Source: Clostridium gelidum (GTDB lineage Bacteria; Bacillota; Clostridia; Clostridiales; Clostridiaceae). From it: DNA of 64,000 nt. Location of the stretch: positions 436,001 through 500,000 of the forward strand of contig NZ_AP024849.1 of the NCBI RefSeq assembly GCF_019977655.1, in the 5' to 3' direction. The notes beneath the pieces were generated by a model that worked only from the letters and a program-made list of their open reading frames with translations, had not been told where the DNA came from and ran no database searches. This document shows positions 45,195 through 53,603 of the stretch, piece after piece (position 1 is the first letter of the stretch; each line of letters opens with the position of its first letter). The translations under genes were made by a program, and so were the position numbers.

Positions 45195-46073
45195 GTGGGA
45201 CAAGCAGATAAATTTATAGTAAGTGAATATGATGCTTTTGGCCCTTGGATTTACAAAATAACTGAGAAAAATCCAATGCCATCATTATTTTTTCCCTATT
45301 ATAAGGAAAATAATGATTATTTAATATTAATAAAAATACCTAGGGATATAGAAAGAAGAAAAGCTAAACCTGATATGGATTTATATGATTATGTTATTGG
45401 CATGTATGAGGACTATTGTTATATTCTCAAGCGTAATGGTAAAGAAGTTGAAGAAGTAAAGTTTTACTATTATGAAGTAGAAAGTATAGAAAATTATAGA
45501 TCTCTGCTATTAGGTAAATTAACTATTCATTTACAAAACAGTACTATAATTATTCCATATAATGCAGTCTCTATAGAAATTATCTTTGAACTTGTGAAAA
45601 TAATAAGAAATAGATATACACAAAATACATATAAAAGTATATCTGTAATTGATAAGAATAAAAATGGAGAAATAGACTCTTTGTACGAAAGCCTTATTAA
45701 ACAAAGAGGTCTACATGGTGATGTTTTTCCTATAATGGTATTTCAACAGACTATTAATTTAAATAATACAAAATTATTTGGACTAATTAGTTCAAGGTCA
45801 CTATTAAGTACAATGCATTTATTAAATGATAGAGAATTATTGGTGATAAATAGAGGGACTCCAATTCAATATGGGAAAAAGGTTATACATAGTTATAGTT
45901 TTTTATATGTGCCTATAGAAAAAATAGATGATATAAAATTTGAGAAATATAAAGAATATGGAAGTATTCAGACAATATGTATAATAACTAAGGCAAACAC
46001 ATTTAAATTCTATTTTGATGAAAAAAATTCAAATTTAACTGATTTCTATGTGAAACTTAGTGAGAATAAATAG
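45195..46073 (+). CDS. Unrecognised protein inside the tRNA-Arg island
   Basis: 292 residues from GTG 45195 behind GGGGTG. Not matched to a characterised family. It is soluble, with no membrane helix or signal peptide. The pattern of beta strands with IEKIDDIKFEKYKEYG and ICIITKANTFKFYFDEKN near the C-terminus resembles a bacterial PH-like fold, and the N-terminal half has a similar pattern (KFYYYEVESIENYRSLLLGKLTIHL). It is the only intact gene between the two tRNA-Arg repeats, flanked by integrase and regulator fragments, so it is probably surviving cargo of the island. Confidence 0.7.
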   Translation: MGQADKFIVSEYDAFGPWIYKITEKNPMPSLFFPYYKENNDYLILIKIPRDIERRKAKPDMDLYDYVIGMYEDYCYILKRNGKEVEEVKFYYYEVESIENYRSLLLGKLTIHLQNSTIIIPYNAVSIEIIFELVKIIRNRYTQNTYKSISVIDKNKNGEIDSLYESLIKQRGLHGDVFPIMVFQQTINLNNTKLFGLISSRSLLSTMHLLNDRELLVINRGTPIQYGKKVIHSYSFLYVPIEKIDDIKFEKYKEYGSIQTICIITKANTFKFYFDEKNSNLTDFYVKLSENK

Positions 46074-46159
46074 GATAGTCAGAAAAGCAAGTGCAATTAC
46101 TATGCACAATCTAATATATTAAGTAACAATTCTGTTGAAACTAGAGTAATAGAAGATAA

Positions 46160-46369
46160 AGCAATTTTAAGATTATAAATAAAATAACAGATAATTTAAA
46201 TATTCATTTTAGAACTATTGATGGAATAAGGCAAGAGGATACAAGGGTTCATAAGGCGGTTAGAGAAGCAGTTGCAAATGCAATTATACACGCAGATTAT
46301 AGATTACATAGAGGAATAGTTATTGAAAAGGGAAAAACTTACTTTAAGAACAACATCAATATTGCCTAA
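46160..46369 (+). pseudogene. AlbA-type ATP-binding regulator fragment
   Basis: Open from 46160 (after TAA 46157) to TAA 46367-46369 without a start. It encodes VHKAVREAVANAIIHADYRL and HRGIVIEKGK, the conserved ATP-binding helix of helix-turn-helix/AlbA_2 regulators common on mobile elements. Both ends are missing. Confidence 0.75.
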
Positions 46370-46424
46370 AGAAAGTATTGAAAAGTTTAAATCAGTTCTT
46401 AAAGAAAAATATTCAATGTTTCCG

Positions 46425-46460
46425 GAAGTCATGAGTTCGAATCTCACCAAGTGCACCATA
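46425..46460 (+). repeat. attR-like direct repeat of the tRNA-Arg 3' end
   Basis: 35 of 36 bases match 44747-44782 (one A for G in GAAGTCATGAG). The preceding bases do not form the rest of a tRNA, so this is a displaced 3' end, marking the far edge of an inserted element about 1.7 kb long. Confidence 0.85.
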
Positions 46461-46468
46461 AAACTAGT

Positions 46469-46512
46469 AATACCAACACTTTAGTAAAAGACTAAAGTGT
46501 TGGTATTTTTAT
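46469..46512. terminator. 17-bp terminator-like hairpin after the second att copy
   Basis: AATACCAACACTTTAGT pairs perfectly with its complement across AAAAG and ends in TTTTTATTTT. It occupies the same position relative to the att copy as the hairpin at 44790. Confidence 0.75.
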
Positions 46513-46564
46513 TTTGCCCCTTATAAAAACTATATAAAAAATACAGGTATTAATTAGTCTGCAT

Positions 46565-46830
46565 TTATATATATAAATCATCTAATTTTGAAACTTCTAT
46601 TACTTTCATAATTTCTAATGCATGAGTATATATTACGAGAGTAACTGAGGTATCGCTATGGTCAAATAATTCTTGTACTGTCTTAGGTTTTTCACCAAGC
46701 AAGTTCAAAAAGTCTTCTAGCATATGTATGTCTCAAATCATGAACTTTACTAACCTTATTTAACTTAGTTTCTTCATCCTCTTTAGGGAAAACAGTAGCC
46801 CCAGTGAATTTTCTGTTGATAGGCTGTTAG
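46565..46830 (-). pseudogene. Second tyrosine integrase remnant, frameshifted
   Basis: The minus strand encodes INRKFTGATVFPKEDEETKL, KVHDLRHTYARRLFEL, then after a frameshift LGEKPKTVQELFDHSDTSV and TLVIYTHALEIMKVIEV, ending at a stop near 46565. These are the arginine, histidine and tyrosine boxes of a tyrosine recombinase different from the one at 44843. It starts about 100 bp past the second att copy, in the same orientation. Confidence 0.85.
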
Positions 46831-47050
46831 CTCAAGGCTGTATGAAATGTGTAAGGATTATGTGGTAGAGATTGAGAAGGATATGAACAATGATTATAGA
46901 TTAAATAAAAATAAATTCACGAAGCCATAGGCTAGACAAATTAAAATTATTAATCAAATAAGTATTTTATGATATTATTAAATAAAGTTGTTTAATTTTA
47001 TAAGATATTTTTATATAGAATAAAAGTTAAATTCATTTGGGAGGCTTAAG
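46831..47050. other. Gap with a short coding-like fragment
   Basis: Contains a plus-strand stretch RLYEMCKDYVVEIEKDMNND from about 46832 to a stop near 46930, without start or recognisable family; possibly more island debris. The rest is AT-rich leader of the next gene. Confidence 0.35.
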
Positions 47051-49759
47051 ATGGAAAGCAGATTCAACGGTATAAAGTCTAAAAATTCAAAAAAAATTGA
47101 GGCGTTAAGCCTTCACGATCAAGCATGTTTTATTTATTCAAGTATAGATGAACAATACAAAATGATAGAAGCTCAGATTAATACAGGTATTGATAATAAG
47201 GAAGTGTGCATTTGCCTAGTTGAAGAAAGCAAAGAAGAAGATATATGTAAGTTTCTTGAAACAAGAGGGCTAGATGTAACTAGTGCTAAAGAACAAGGGA
47301 TTTTAATAATGTCAAATGCGAAAGACGTGTACATGCAATTTGGATACTGTGATTCTACTAATTTAGTGAAAGTTTTTAAAGATATATTATATGAAGCAAA
47401 AAGAAAAGGCTACAAAGGTTTGAGAATAATCAATGAAATGAATTGGATTTTAGGCGTGATTAATGATACTGAAAAGTTCATAGAATATGAATTTAAAATA
47501 AACGATGTTATAGAAAAACTCGACATAATAAAGATTTGTCAGTACGATATTAATAAGTTTTTGCCTGATCGTATAAAAACTATCATAAGTACCTATCCTA
47601 AAGTTGTTTATGAGGATGAGGTATTTAAAAACCCTTACTACATTTCTTCAGAAGAATATTTTAAGCCAGAGCGTGCTAAAATGGAATTGATGCGTTTACT
47701 TGATAATATTAAAAAGAGTGTGCAAGTGGAAGATGAGATATTAGATCTTACTTTTGAATATAAGAACTTCTTAGATGGCTTTACTGGAATGATTTTCTAT
47801 AAGAATCTGGATAATAGGTTTATATGGGTTAATGATAATTATGTTAACAGTATCGGTATTGCGAAGGAAATACTTATAAGCAAAAGTATTTATGAACTTT
47901 TTCCTATTGGAGATATGGAGCAGTACACAAAAGATGATAATGAAGTAATAGCGACTGGCTTAGCGAAAAGAAATATTATTGAGAGGGTAATTACAGTAGA
48001 AGGTGAAAAGTGGGCTAGAACTGACAAAGTCCCTATGTTTAATAGAAATGGTGACATAATAGGTATTATAGGTTTTGCTTTTGATATAACTGAAGAAATA
48101 AAATTACAAAGAGCTTTAAAAAAGAGTGAAGAACTATATCATAGCGTTTACGAGAATTCTCCGCTTGTTTTTGGAATATGGGATAAAGACTTCAGATTTG
48201 TAGACTGGAACAAAAGAGGAGAAGAAGTCTTCGGGTGGTCAAAGGAAGAGGTTCTAGGAAAACGATTTGTAGATTTGCTAATACCAGCAGATATAAAACC
48301 TTCAATAACTGATGTGGCTCAAAATTTACTTGATTCGGGAACAAATCAAATTACATCAAATGAGAATATTACAAAAGATGGAACTATATTATTCTGCGAA
48401 TGGCATAATACCATGCTTCATGATAATGAAGGAAATCTTGTTGGAACCATCTCGTTGGGTCTTGATAAAACAGAAAAGCACAGGGCTGAAAAGGCTATAT
48501 TAGAAGCTAAAGAGCAGGCTGAAAAAGCTAATAATGAATTGTCAATCATTAATGCTACTTTGGAAAAAGAAATCGCTGAAAGAATGGAAATTGAAGATGA
48601 ACTTAGAAAATCAAAGATAGAAGCAGATTCTGCTAACATGGCGAAAAGCCAGTTTCTTGCTAATATGAGTCATGAAATAAGAACACCTATGAATGGTATT
48701 ATGGGAATGTCAGAACTACTTTTATTTGGTGATTTAACCGATGAGCAAAAGGAAATGGTTAATATCATAAAGTTATCTTCAAATGTATTATTGAAAATTA
48801 TAAATGATATACTTGATTTATCAAAAATAGAAGCTGGAAAAGTTGAACTTAAACCAGAAAATATGAATATTCATAGTATGATCAGAAGGATAGACGCACT
48901 TTTTAGTCCTATAACAAAAAATAAAAACATAAGCTTTAAAATTATAATAAATGATGATGTTCCAGAAGAAATATGCGTAGATAGTATCAAGTTGACACAA
49001 GTCATTACTAATTTGATTGGAAATGCTATTAAATTTACTGGAATGGGACAAATTGAATTTTCAATTAAGAAAGTAAAAGTAGTGGAAAATAAGGTTGAAT
49101 TAATGATTTCTATTAGTGATGAGGGAATTGGTATTAAGGAAGAAGATATACCGAAACTATTCAATTATTTTACACAGCTTGATGATACAAAAACAAAGTC
49201 ATTTCAGGGAGCTGGTTTAGGTCTTGCTATTTCTAAAAGATTGGTAGAAATTATGGGTGGCGAAATCTGTGTTGAAAGTGAGATTGATAAAGGGAGTACA
49301 TTCTATTTTACATTTTGGGCAGGTATAAAAAATCAACAACAAGAAAATTTAGCTATTCAAAATAATGAAAAAGATAAGAAAGTACTAAAAAATAGAAATA
49401 TTCTTCTTGTTGAAGATGACTATGTAAGCCAATTGCTAATTAAACAAATATGCAAGATGAAGAATTGGAATATTTCTGTGGCTCAAAATGGGAAAGAAGC
49501 ATTAGAAATATTAGAGAATAATGAGTTTGATTTAATATTAATGGATATACAAATGCCAGAAATGAGTGGATTTGATCTTACTAAGATTATTAGAGAGAAA
49601 GAAAAGTTGACAAGTGAACATACGCCAATTATAGCTACAACTGCATATGCTATGGAAAGAGATAAAGAACATGCATTGATTGCTGGTATGGATGATTATA
49701 TAAGTAAACCTATAGATTTAACAAAATTACAAAATATTATTAACCAAGTGATTAAATAG
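47051..49759 (+). CDS. MEDS-PAS-PAS hybrid histidine kinase
   Basis: 902 residues, no membrane helix, so cytoplasmic. The N-terminal 190 residues match the MEDS domain (LHDQACFIYSSIDEQY, start of the DcmR-type sensor), then two PAS domains (about 240-355 and 365-480), a coiled coil, HisKA with phospho-acceptor H541 (NMSHEIRTPMNG), an HATPase domain (DEGIGIKEED, GLGLAISKR) and a C-terminal receiver with D832 (LMDIQMPEMSG). MEDS is linked to small organic or redox signals in other systems. The phosphorelay partner is unknown; no Hpt or output gene is adjacent. GGGAGG precedes the ATG. Confidence 0.92.
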   Translation: MESRFNGIKSKNSKKIEALSLHDQACFIYSSIDEQYKMIEAQINTGIDNKEVCICLVEESKEEDICKFLETRGLDVTSAKEQGILIMSNAKDVYMQFGYCDSTNLVKVFKDILYEAKRKGYKGLRIINEMNWILGVINDTEKFIEYEFKINDVIEKLDIIKICQYDINKFLPDRIKTIISTYPKVVYEDEVFKNPYYISSEEYFKPERAKMELMRLLDNIKKSVQVEDEILDLTFEYKNFLDGFTGMIFYKNLDNRFIWVNDNYVNSIGIAKEILISKSIYELFPIGDMEQYTKDDNEVIATGLAKRNIIERVITVEGEKWARTDKVPMFNRNGDIIGIIGFAFDITEEIKLQRALKKSEELYHSVYENSPLVFGIWDKDFRFVDWNKRGEEVFGWSKEEVLGKRFVDLLIPADIKPSITDVAQNLLDSGTNQITSNENITKDGTILFCEWHNTMLHDNEGNLVGTISLGLDKTEKHRAEKAILEAKEQAEKANNELSIINATLEKEIAERMEIEDELRKSKIEADSANMAKSQFLANMSHEIRTPMNGIMGMSELLLFGDLTDEQKEMVNIIKLSSNVLLKIINDILDLSKIEAGKVELKPENMNIHSMIRRIDALFSPITKNKNISFKIIINDDVPEEICVDSIKLTQVITNLIGNAIKFTGMGQIEFSIKKVKVVENKVELMISISDEGIGIKEEDIPKLFNYFTQLDDTKTKSFQGAGLGLAISKRLVEIMGGEICVESEIDKGSTFYFTFWAGIKNQQQENLAIQNNEKDKKVLKNRNILLVEDDYVSQLLIKQICKMKNWNISVAQNGKEALEILENNEFDLILMDIQMPEMSGFDLTKIIREKEKLTSEHTPIIATTAYAMERDKEHALIAGMDDYISKPIDLTKLQNIINQVIK

Positions 49760-49793
49760 ATTCTGTTAAGTTGATGATAATGTCAAAAGTTTT

Positions 49794-49845
49794 AGCCTAA
49801 AGTAGAAAAAAAATTTTATATAAATTTCTACTGTAGGCTTTTATG
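49794..49845 (+). terminator. Terminator, family AGCCTAAAGTAGAAA
   Basis: AGCCTAAAGTAGAAA pairs with TTTCTACTGTAGGCT (one mismatch) and ends in TTTTA. A close relative is at 57407. Confidence 0.8.
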
Positions 49846-49923
49846 TTATTTTGATTTTTACAAAATATGACACAGCGCTTAATAGAGGAAAAATATACAT
49901 ATATACTCAAAAAATCATATGTA

Positions 49924-49979
49924 TTGACATAAATATATAAAATGATACAATTATGGTTAGAGGAGTAAGTATTCACTCC
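49924..49979 (+). promoter_or_regulatory. Promoter and likely TetR operator
   Basis: TTGACA (49924-49929), 16 bp, TACAAT (49946-49951). Just past the expected start lies GGAGTAAGTATTCACTCC (49962-49979), an inverted repeat with GGAGT/ACTCC arms typical of TetR-family sites. The regulator gene begins 15 bp downstream, suggesting autorepression. Confidence 0.7.
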
Positions 49980-49994
49980 GCATGGAGGTAGTAT

Positions 49995-50591
49995 ATGGGA
50001 ATATCTTTATTACATAGAAGAGAAAGTATAATAATTTCTACAATAGGGGTTTTAAATGAGGTTGGCCTTCAAAATCTTTCAACTAAACTAATTGCTAAAC
50101 GTGAAGGCGTTTCTGAAGGAACATTATTTAGACATTTTAAGAATAAAACTGAAATTATGATTGGAGTAATTGATCACTTTAGTCAGTTTGATAATGCTAT
50201 TATAGAAACTAGTATGAAAAGAGAGCTTAGTCCAATTGAAAATATTAGACATTTCGTATGTTCTTATGCTGAATACTATGAAAATTATCCAGCAATCACT
50301 GCACTAATCCAAGCCTATGATAGTTTAATGCGTGATCCTGAATTATCTGATAAGGTAAGATTGATTATAAATAAACGTTCAAACTTTATTATTGAAACAG
50401 TTAAAGAAGGACAAAAAAATGGAATAATAAAAGCAGATATTAGTAGTGAATTACTTGAAGATTTAATTACTGGGGGGAGCCGAGAAATCTGCCTAAAATG
50501 GAGAAAAACAGAATTTAATTTTTCCATTAAGGATAGAACACTAGAAATGCTTGATATGTTATTGAATGCTTTTTTAGAAAAGAATAAATAA
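49995..50591 (+). CDS. TetR/AcrR family transcriptional regulator
   Basis: 198 residues. The N-terminal helix-turn-helix is clear (LSTKLIAKREGVSEGTLFRH, about 26-45, then FKNKTEI). The C-terminal ligand domain is all-helical and not assignable to a ligand. GGAGG lies just upstream of ATG 49995. An inverted repeat in its own leader supports autoregulation. No efflux pump or enzyme gene is divergent or adjacent, so the target set is unknown; the next gene downstream is cheW. Confidence 0.93.
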   Translation: MGISLLHRRESIIISTIGVLNEVGLQNLSTKLIAKREGVSEGTLFRHFKNKTEIMIGVIDHFSQFDNAIIETSMKRELSPIENIRHFVCSYAEYYENYPAITALIQAYDSLMRDPELSDKVRLIINKRSNFIIETVKEGQKNGIIKADISSELLEDLITGGSREICLKWRKTEFNFSIKDRTLEMLDMLLNAFLEKNK

Positions 50592-50768
50592 AGTAGTGCA
50601 CATTGTATAAAAGAGTTATTTTATTAGAGAAGATAAGCCTTAAAATATAAACGTTTCCACTATTTGAGATATGGTTATTGTGGCAGTAGTTTTTATGAAG
50701 TTAGTGTTTTGGAAAAGATGAAAAATCATAGAGAAAATATAAATAGCACTAGAAGGGAGTAAAAGAAT

Positions 50769-51266
50769 ATGTCTAATGTTATTGAACAATTGGTAATTGA
50801 TCAGGAAGAGGATACTCAAAAGGGAAAATATTTAACTTTCACATTAGGAAGTGAAGCTTACGGATTAGATATTAAATATGTTACTGAAATAATAGGTGTT
50901 CAAGAGATAACAGAAGTGCCAGAATTACCAGAGTACATAAGAGGAATTATAAATCTTCGCGGAAAGATAATACCGGTTATGGATGTAAGATTAAGATTTA
51001 GAAAGCCATTTAGAGAATACAATGATAGAACATGTATAGTTGTTGTAGAAACTAAGGATATTTCAGTAGGGCTTATAGTGGATGCTGTTTCAGAGGTCAT
51101 ATCAATACAGGATCAAGATATAGTTAAGCCACCTGACTTAAACAAGGAACTTGGGAATAAATACATAAAAGGTATAGGTAAAGTGAAAAATGAAGTTAAA
51201 CTTTTACTTGACTGTGATAAGTTGCTAAGTAGTGATGAAATTCAAAATTTAGAGAGTATAAATTAA
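50769..51266 (+). CDS. cheW: Chemotaxis coupling protein CheW
   Basis: 165 residues. CheW hallmarks are YGLDIKYVTEIIG (about 37-49), LPEYIRGIINLRGKIIPVMD and VGLIVDAVSEV. It links MCPs to the CheA kinase. It is the first gene of a five-gene cluster (cheW, MCP, cheD, hybrid kinase, response regulator) with gaps of 7-109 bases. A CcpA cre-like sequence (TATAAACGTTTCCA, 50646) lies upstream. No cheA or cheY-cheB genes are in the window. Confidence 0.96.
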   Translation: MSNVIEQLVIDQEEDTQKGKYLTFTLGSEAYGLDIKYVTEIIGVQEITEVPELPEYIRGIINLRGKIIPVMDVRLRFRKPFREYNDRTCIVVVETKDISVGLIVDAVSEVISIQDQDIVKPPDLNKELGNKYIKGIGKVKNEVKLLLDCDKLLSSDEIQNLESIN

Positions 51267-51279
51267 GGGGGAAAAATAA

Positions 51280-53016
51280 ATGAAGTGGTTTTATGATTTA
51301 AAGATAAGTACAAAACTTGTTTCCACGTTTATATTGGTTTCAATACTTGCAGGTATAGTTGGTGTTGTAGGTATAACTAATATAAAAAGCATCAACACAA
51401 AATATTCAGATTTATTTATAAACTTTGGTGTAGCACAAGGGGATGTTGGTCAATTAGGAATTACATTTAATGAGACAAGAAGCACTATAAGAGATGTCAT
51501 TTTCTTAGAAGATACAAACAAGAGAAGTGAAAATATTGATAAGATAAAAGAAGCAGACAAAAAAATGAAAGAACAATTAAGTACTGTTCAAAAATCGATA
51601 ACTACAGAGGAAGGCCGTGTAACTTTCAAAAATTTATCCGATGAAATTGAAAAGTATAGTACAGGTAGAGATAAGGTTATAAGTTTAGTAATTGCGGATC
51701 AATCTGATCAAGCTAAAGCATTATTTTACACCGAGCTAGCACCCATAGTAAAGGATGTTGCCGATGATATAAATAAACTATTTAGTCTTAAATCAACAAC
51801 TGGTAATCAAATGTCTGATCAATATTCAAATGATACAAATAGCACGGTAATAGTAATGATAAGTGTTGTTATATTAGCAATGGTTGTTGCTGCAGTTCTT
51901 GGATTATTTGTTGCAAAGATAATTAGCAAGCCTATAAAAGAACTTATGAATGCTGCTAATAAAATAGCAAATGGTGACCTTGATGTAACTATAAATATTG
52001 ATACTAGAGATGAAGTTGGAATTCTAGCATCTTCATTTAGAGAAATGTCAAACAATATAAATGAAGTTATGGGGAATATAAATACAGCATCTGAACAGGT
52101 GGCTACAGGCTCTAAACAAGTTTCAGATTCAAGTATAGAGTTATCACAAGGGGCTACAGAACAAGCAAGTTCTATTGAACAATTAACTGCTTCAATTGAA
52201 GAGATTTCAGCACAGACTAGATTAAATGCTAATAATGCAAATGAAGCCAACCAATTAGCAGAGATTGCTAAAGAAAATGCTGTTAAGGGAAATAATCAAA
52301 TGAAAGAAATGCTAAAGGCAATGGAGGAGATAAATGAATCTTCTTCTAATATATCAAAAATTATAAAAGTTATAGATGAAATAGCTTTCCAAACTAATAT
52401 TCTTGCTTTAAATGCCGCAGTAGAGGCTGCTAGAGCAGGACAACACGGTAAAGGGTTTGCAGTAGTTGCTGAAGAGGTAAGAAATCTAGCAGCACGTTCA
52501 GCAAATGCTGCTAAAGAAACTACTGATATGATTGAAGGCTCAATAAAGAAAGTTAAAGGTGGAACAAAGATAGCAACTGAAACAGCAGAGGCACTTAATA
52601 AGATTGTTGATGGTGTGGCTAAGGTTTCTAATATAGTAAGTGATATTGCAGTAGCATCAAATGAACAAGCAATAGGAATTTTACAAATAAATCAAGGGGT
52701 TATGCAAGTATCTGAAGTGGTTCAAACAAATTCAGCAACATCAGAGGAAAGCGCAGCAGCAAGTGAAGAATTATCAAGTCAAGCTGAATTATTAAGAGAG
52801 CAAGTGGCAAGGTTTCGGTTAAAGAAAAGTAATTATTCTTCTTACAATGGAATGGATGAATTAAGTCCAGAAGTACTAAGAATGCTTAAAAATATGAATA
52901 GTAATAAAAGAAACCAAACTGAATTTTTGAAAAATGAGTCCTATGGAGAAGCTGCAGTTACTACAAAAAAATTAAAAAGAATAGCACTAAGTGATCAAGA
53001 ATTCGGTAAATATTAA
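51280..53016 (+). CDS. Methyl-accepting chemotaxis protein (4HB sensor)
   Basis: 578 residues. First membrane helix about 12-30, a four-helix-bundle (4HB_MCP) sensor to about 185, second helix about 189-211, HAMP (KIISKPIKELMNAANKIANG), then the signalling domain with tip NILALNAAVEAARAGQHGKG and FAVVAEEVRNLAARS. A 40-residue polar tail follows the helical bundle. The CheD target motif (Gln/Glu pairs such as QGATEQASS) is present in the adaptation region. It starts 13 bases after cheW and is probably coupled to it. Confidence 0.95.
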   Translation: MKWFYDLKISTKLVSTFILVSILAGIVGVVGITNIKSINTKYSDLFINFGVAQGDVGQLGITFNETRSTIRDVIFLEDTNKRSENIDKIKEADKKMKEQLSTVQKSITTEEGRVTFKNLSDEIEKYSTGRDKVISLVIADQSDQAKALFYTELAPIVKDVADDINKLFSLKSTTGNQMSDQYSNDTNSTVIVMISVVILAMVVAAVLGLFVAKIISKPIKELMNAANKIANGDLDVTINIDTRDEVGILASSFREMSNNINEVMGNINTASEQVATGSKQVSDSSIELSQGATEQASSIEQLTASIEEISAQTRLNANNANEANQLAEIAKENAVKGNNQMKEMLKAMEEINESSSNISKIIKVIDEIAFQTNILALNAAVEAARAGQHGKGFAVVAEEVRNLAARSANAAKETTDMIEGSIKKVKGGTKIATETAEALNKIVDGVAKVSNIVSDIAVASNEQAIGILQINQGVMQVSEVVQTNSATSEESAAASEELSSQAELLREQVARFRLKKSNYSSYNGMDELSPEVLRMLKNMNSNKRNQTEFLKNESYGEAAVTTKKLKRIALSDQEFGKY

Positions 53017-53125
53017 AAAATAAACATTAAATGTACCTGGTAATAATAGGGGCAGTAGAAAAGCAGTCCTATCTAGACAATATACATCTACTTATCGATT
53101 CTATGATTAGAGAAGAGGTTATAAA

Positions 53126-53596
53126 GTGCAGAAGATAATTGGAATAGGAGAAATGGCTATATCAAACAATATAGAAGATAGCATCAAAACATTTGCTTTA
53201 GCATCATGTATAGGTGTAGTTGTATATTCCCCCATGAAAAAGGTTGGAGGAATGATTCATATAGCACTGCCTAATCCACTCAGCATTGAAGAAAAAAATA
53301 ATAGGTCATGTTATTATGCATCAACAGGAATACCAACACTTATAAATCAAATGTCTAAATATTACGGATGTCTAAAAGGAGAACTGGTCATAAATCTTTA
53401 TGGAGGTGCAAACTCTATCAGAAGCGATGATGTATTTAATATAGGAAGAAAAAATTTAGAGGTATCAAAAAACATTTTGAAAGAAATGAATTTAAAGTTT
53501 AATGATAGGGATACTGGAAAAAATGTTAGTAGGACTATTGAGTTAGATATGTTTTGTGGACAAGTAACCGTCTCTTACCAACAGATTAAAATATAG
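53126..53596 (+). CDS. cheD: Chemoreceptor glutamine deamidase CheD
   Basis: 156 residues from GTG 53126 behind AGAGG. Catalytic C28 (ALASCIGVV) and H45 (GGMIHIALP) match the CheD active site; a Thr of the usual triad is in the STGIPTL segment. It deamidates receptor glutamines and in Firmicutes cooperates with CheC. It lies directly after the MCP, its likely substrate. It overlaps nothing, and the kinase follows after 7 bases. Confidence 0.93.
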   Translation: MQKIIGIGEMAISNNIEDSIKTFALASCIGVVVYSPMKKVGGMIHIALPNPLSIEEKNNRSCYYASTGIPTLINQMSKYYGCLKGELVINLYGGANSIRSDDVFNIGRKNLEVSKNILKEMNLKFNDRDTGKNVSRTIELDMFCGQVTVSYQQIKI

Positions 53597-53603
53597 GTGG
53601 TGG

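Noticed and set aside
44747..46830. Functional prophage or active genomic island
   Set aside because: Both integrases are truncated or frameshifted and no structural, replication or excision genes remain.
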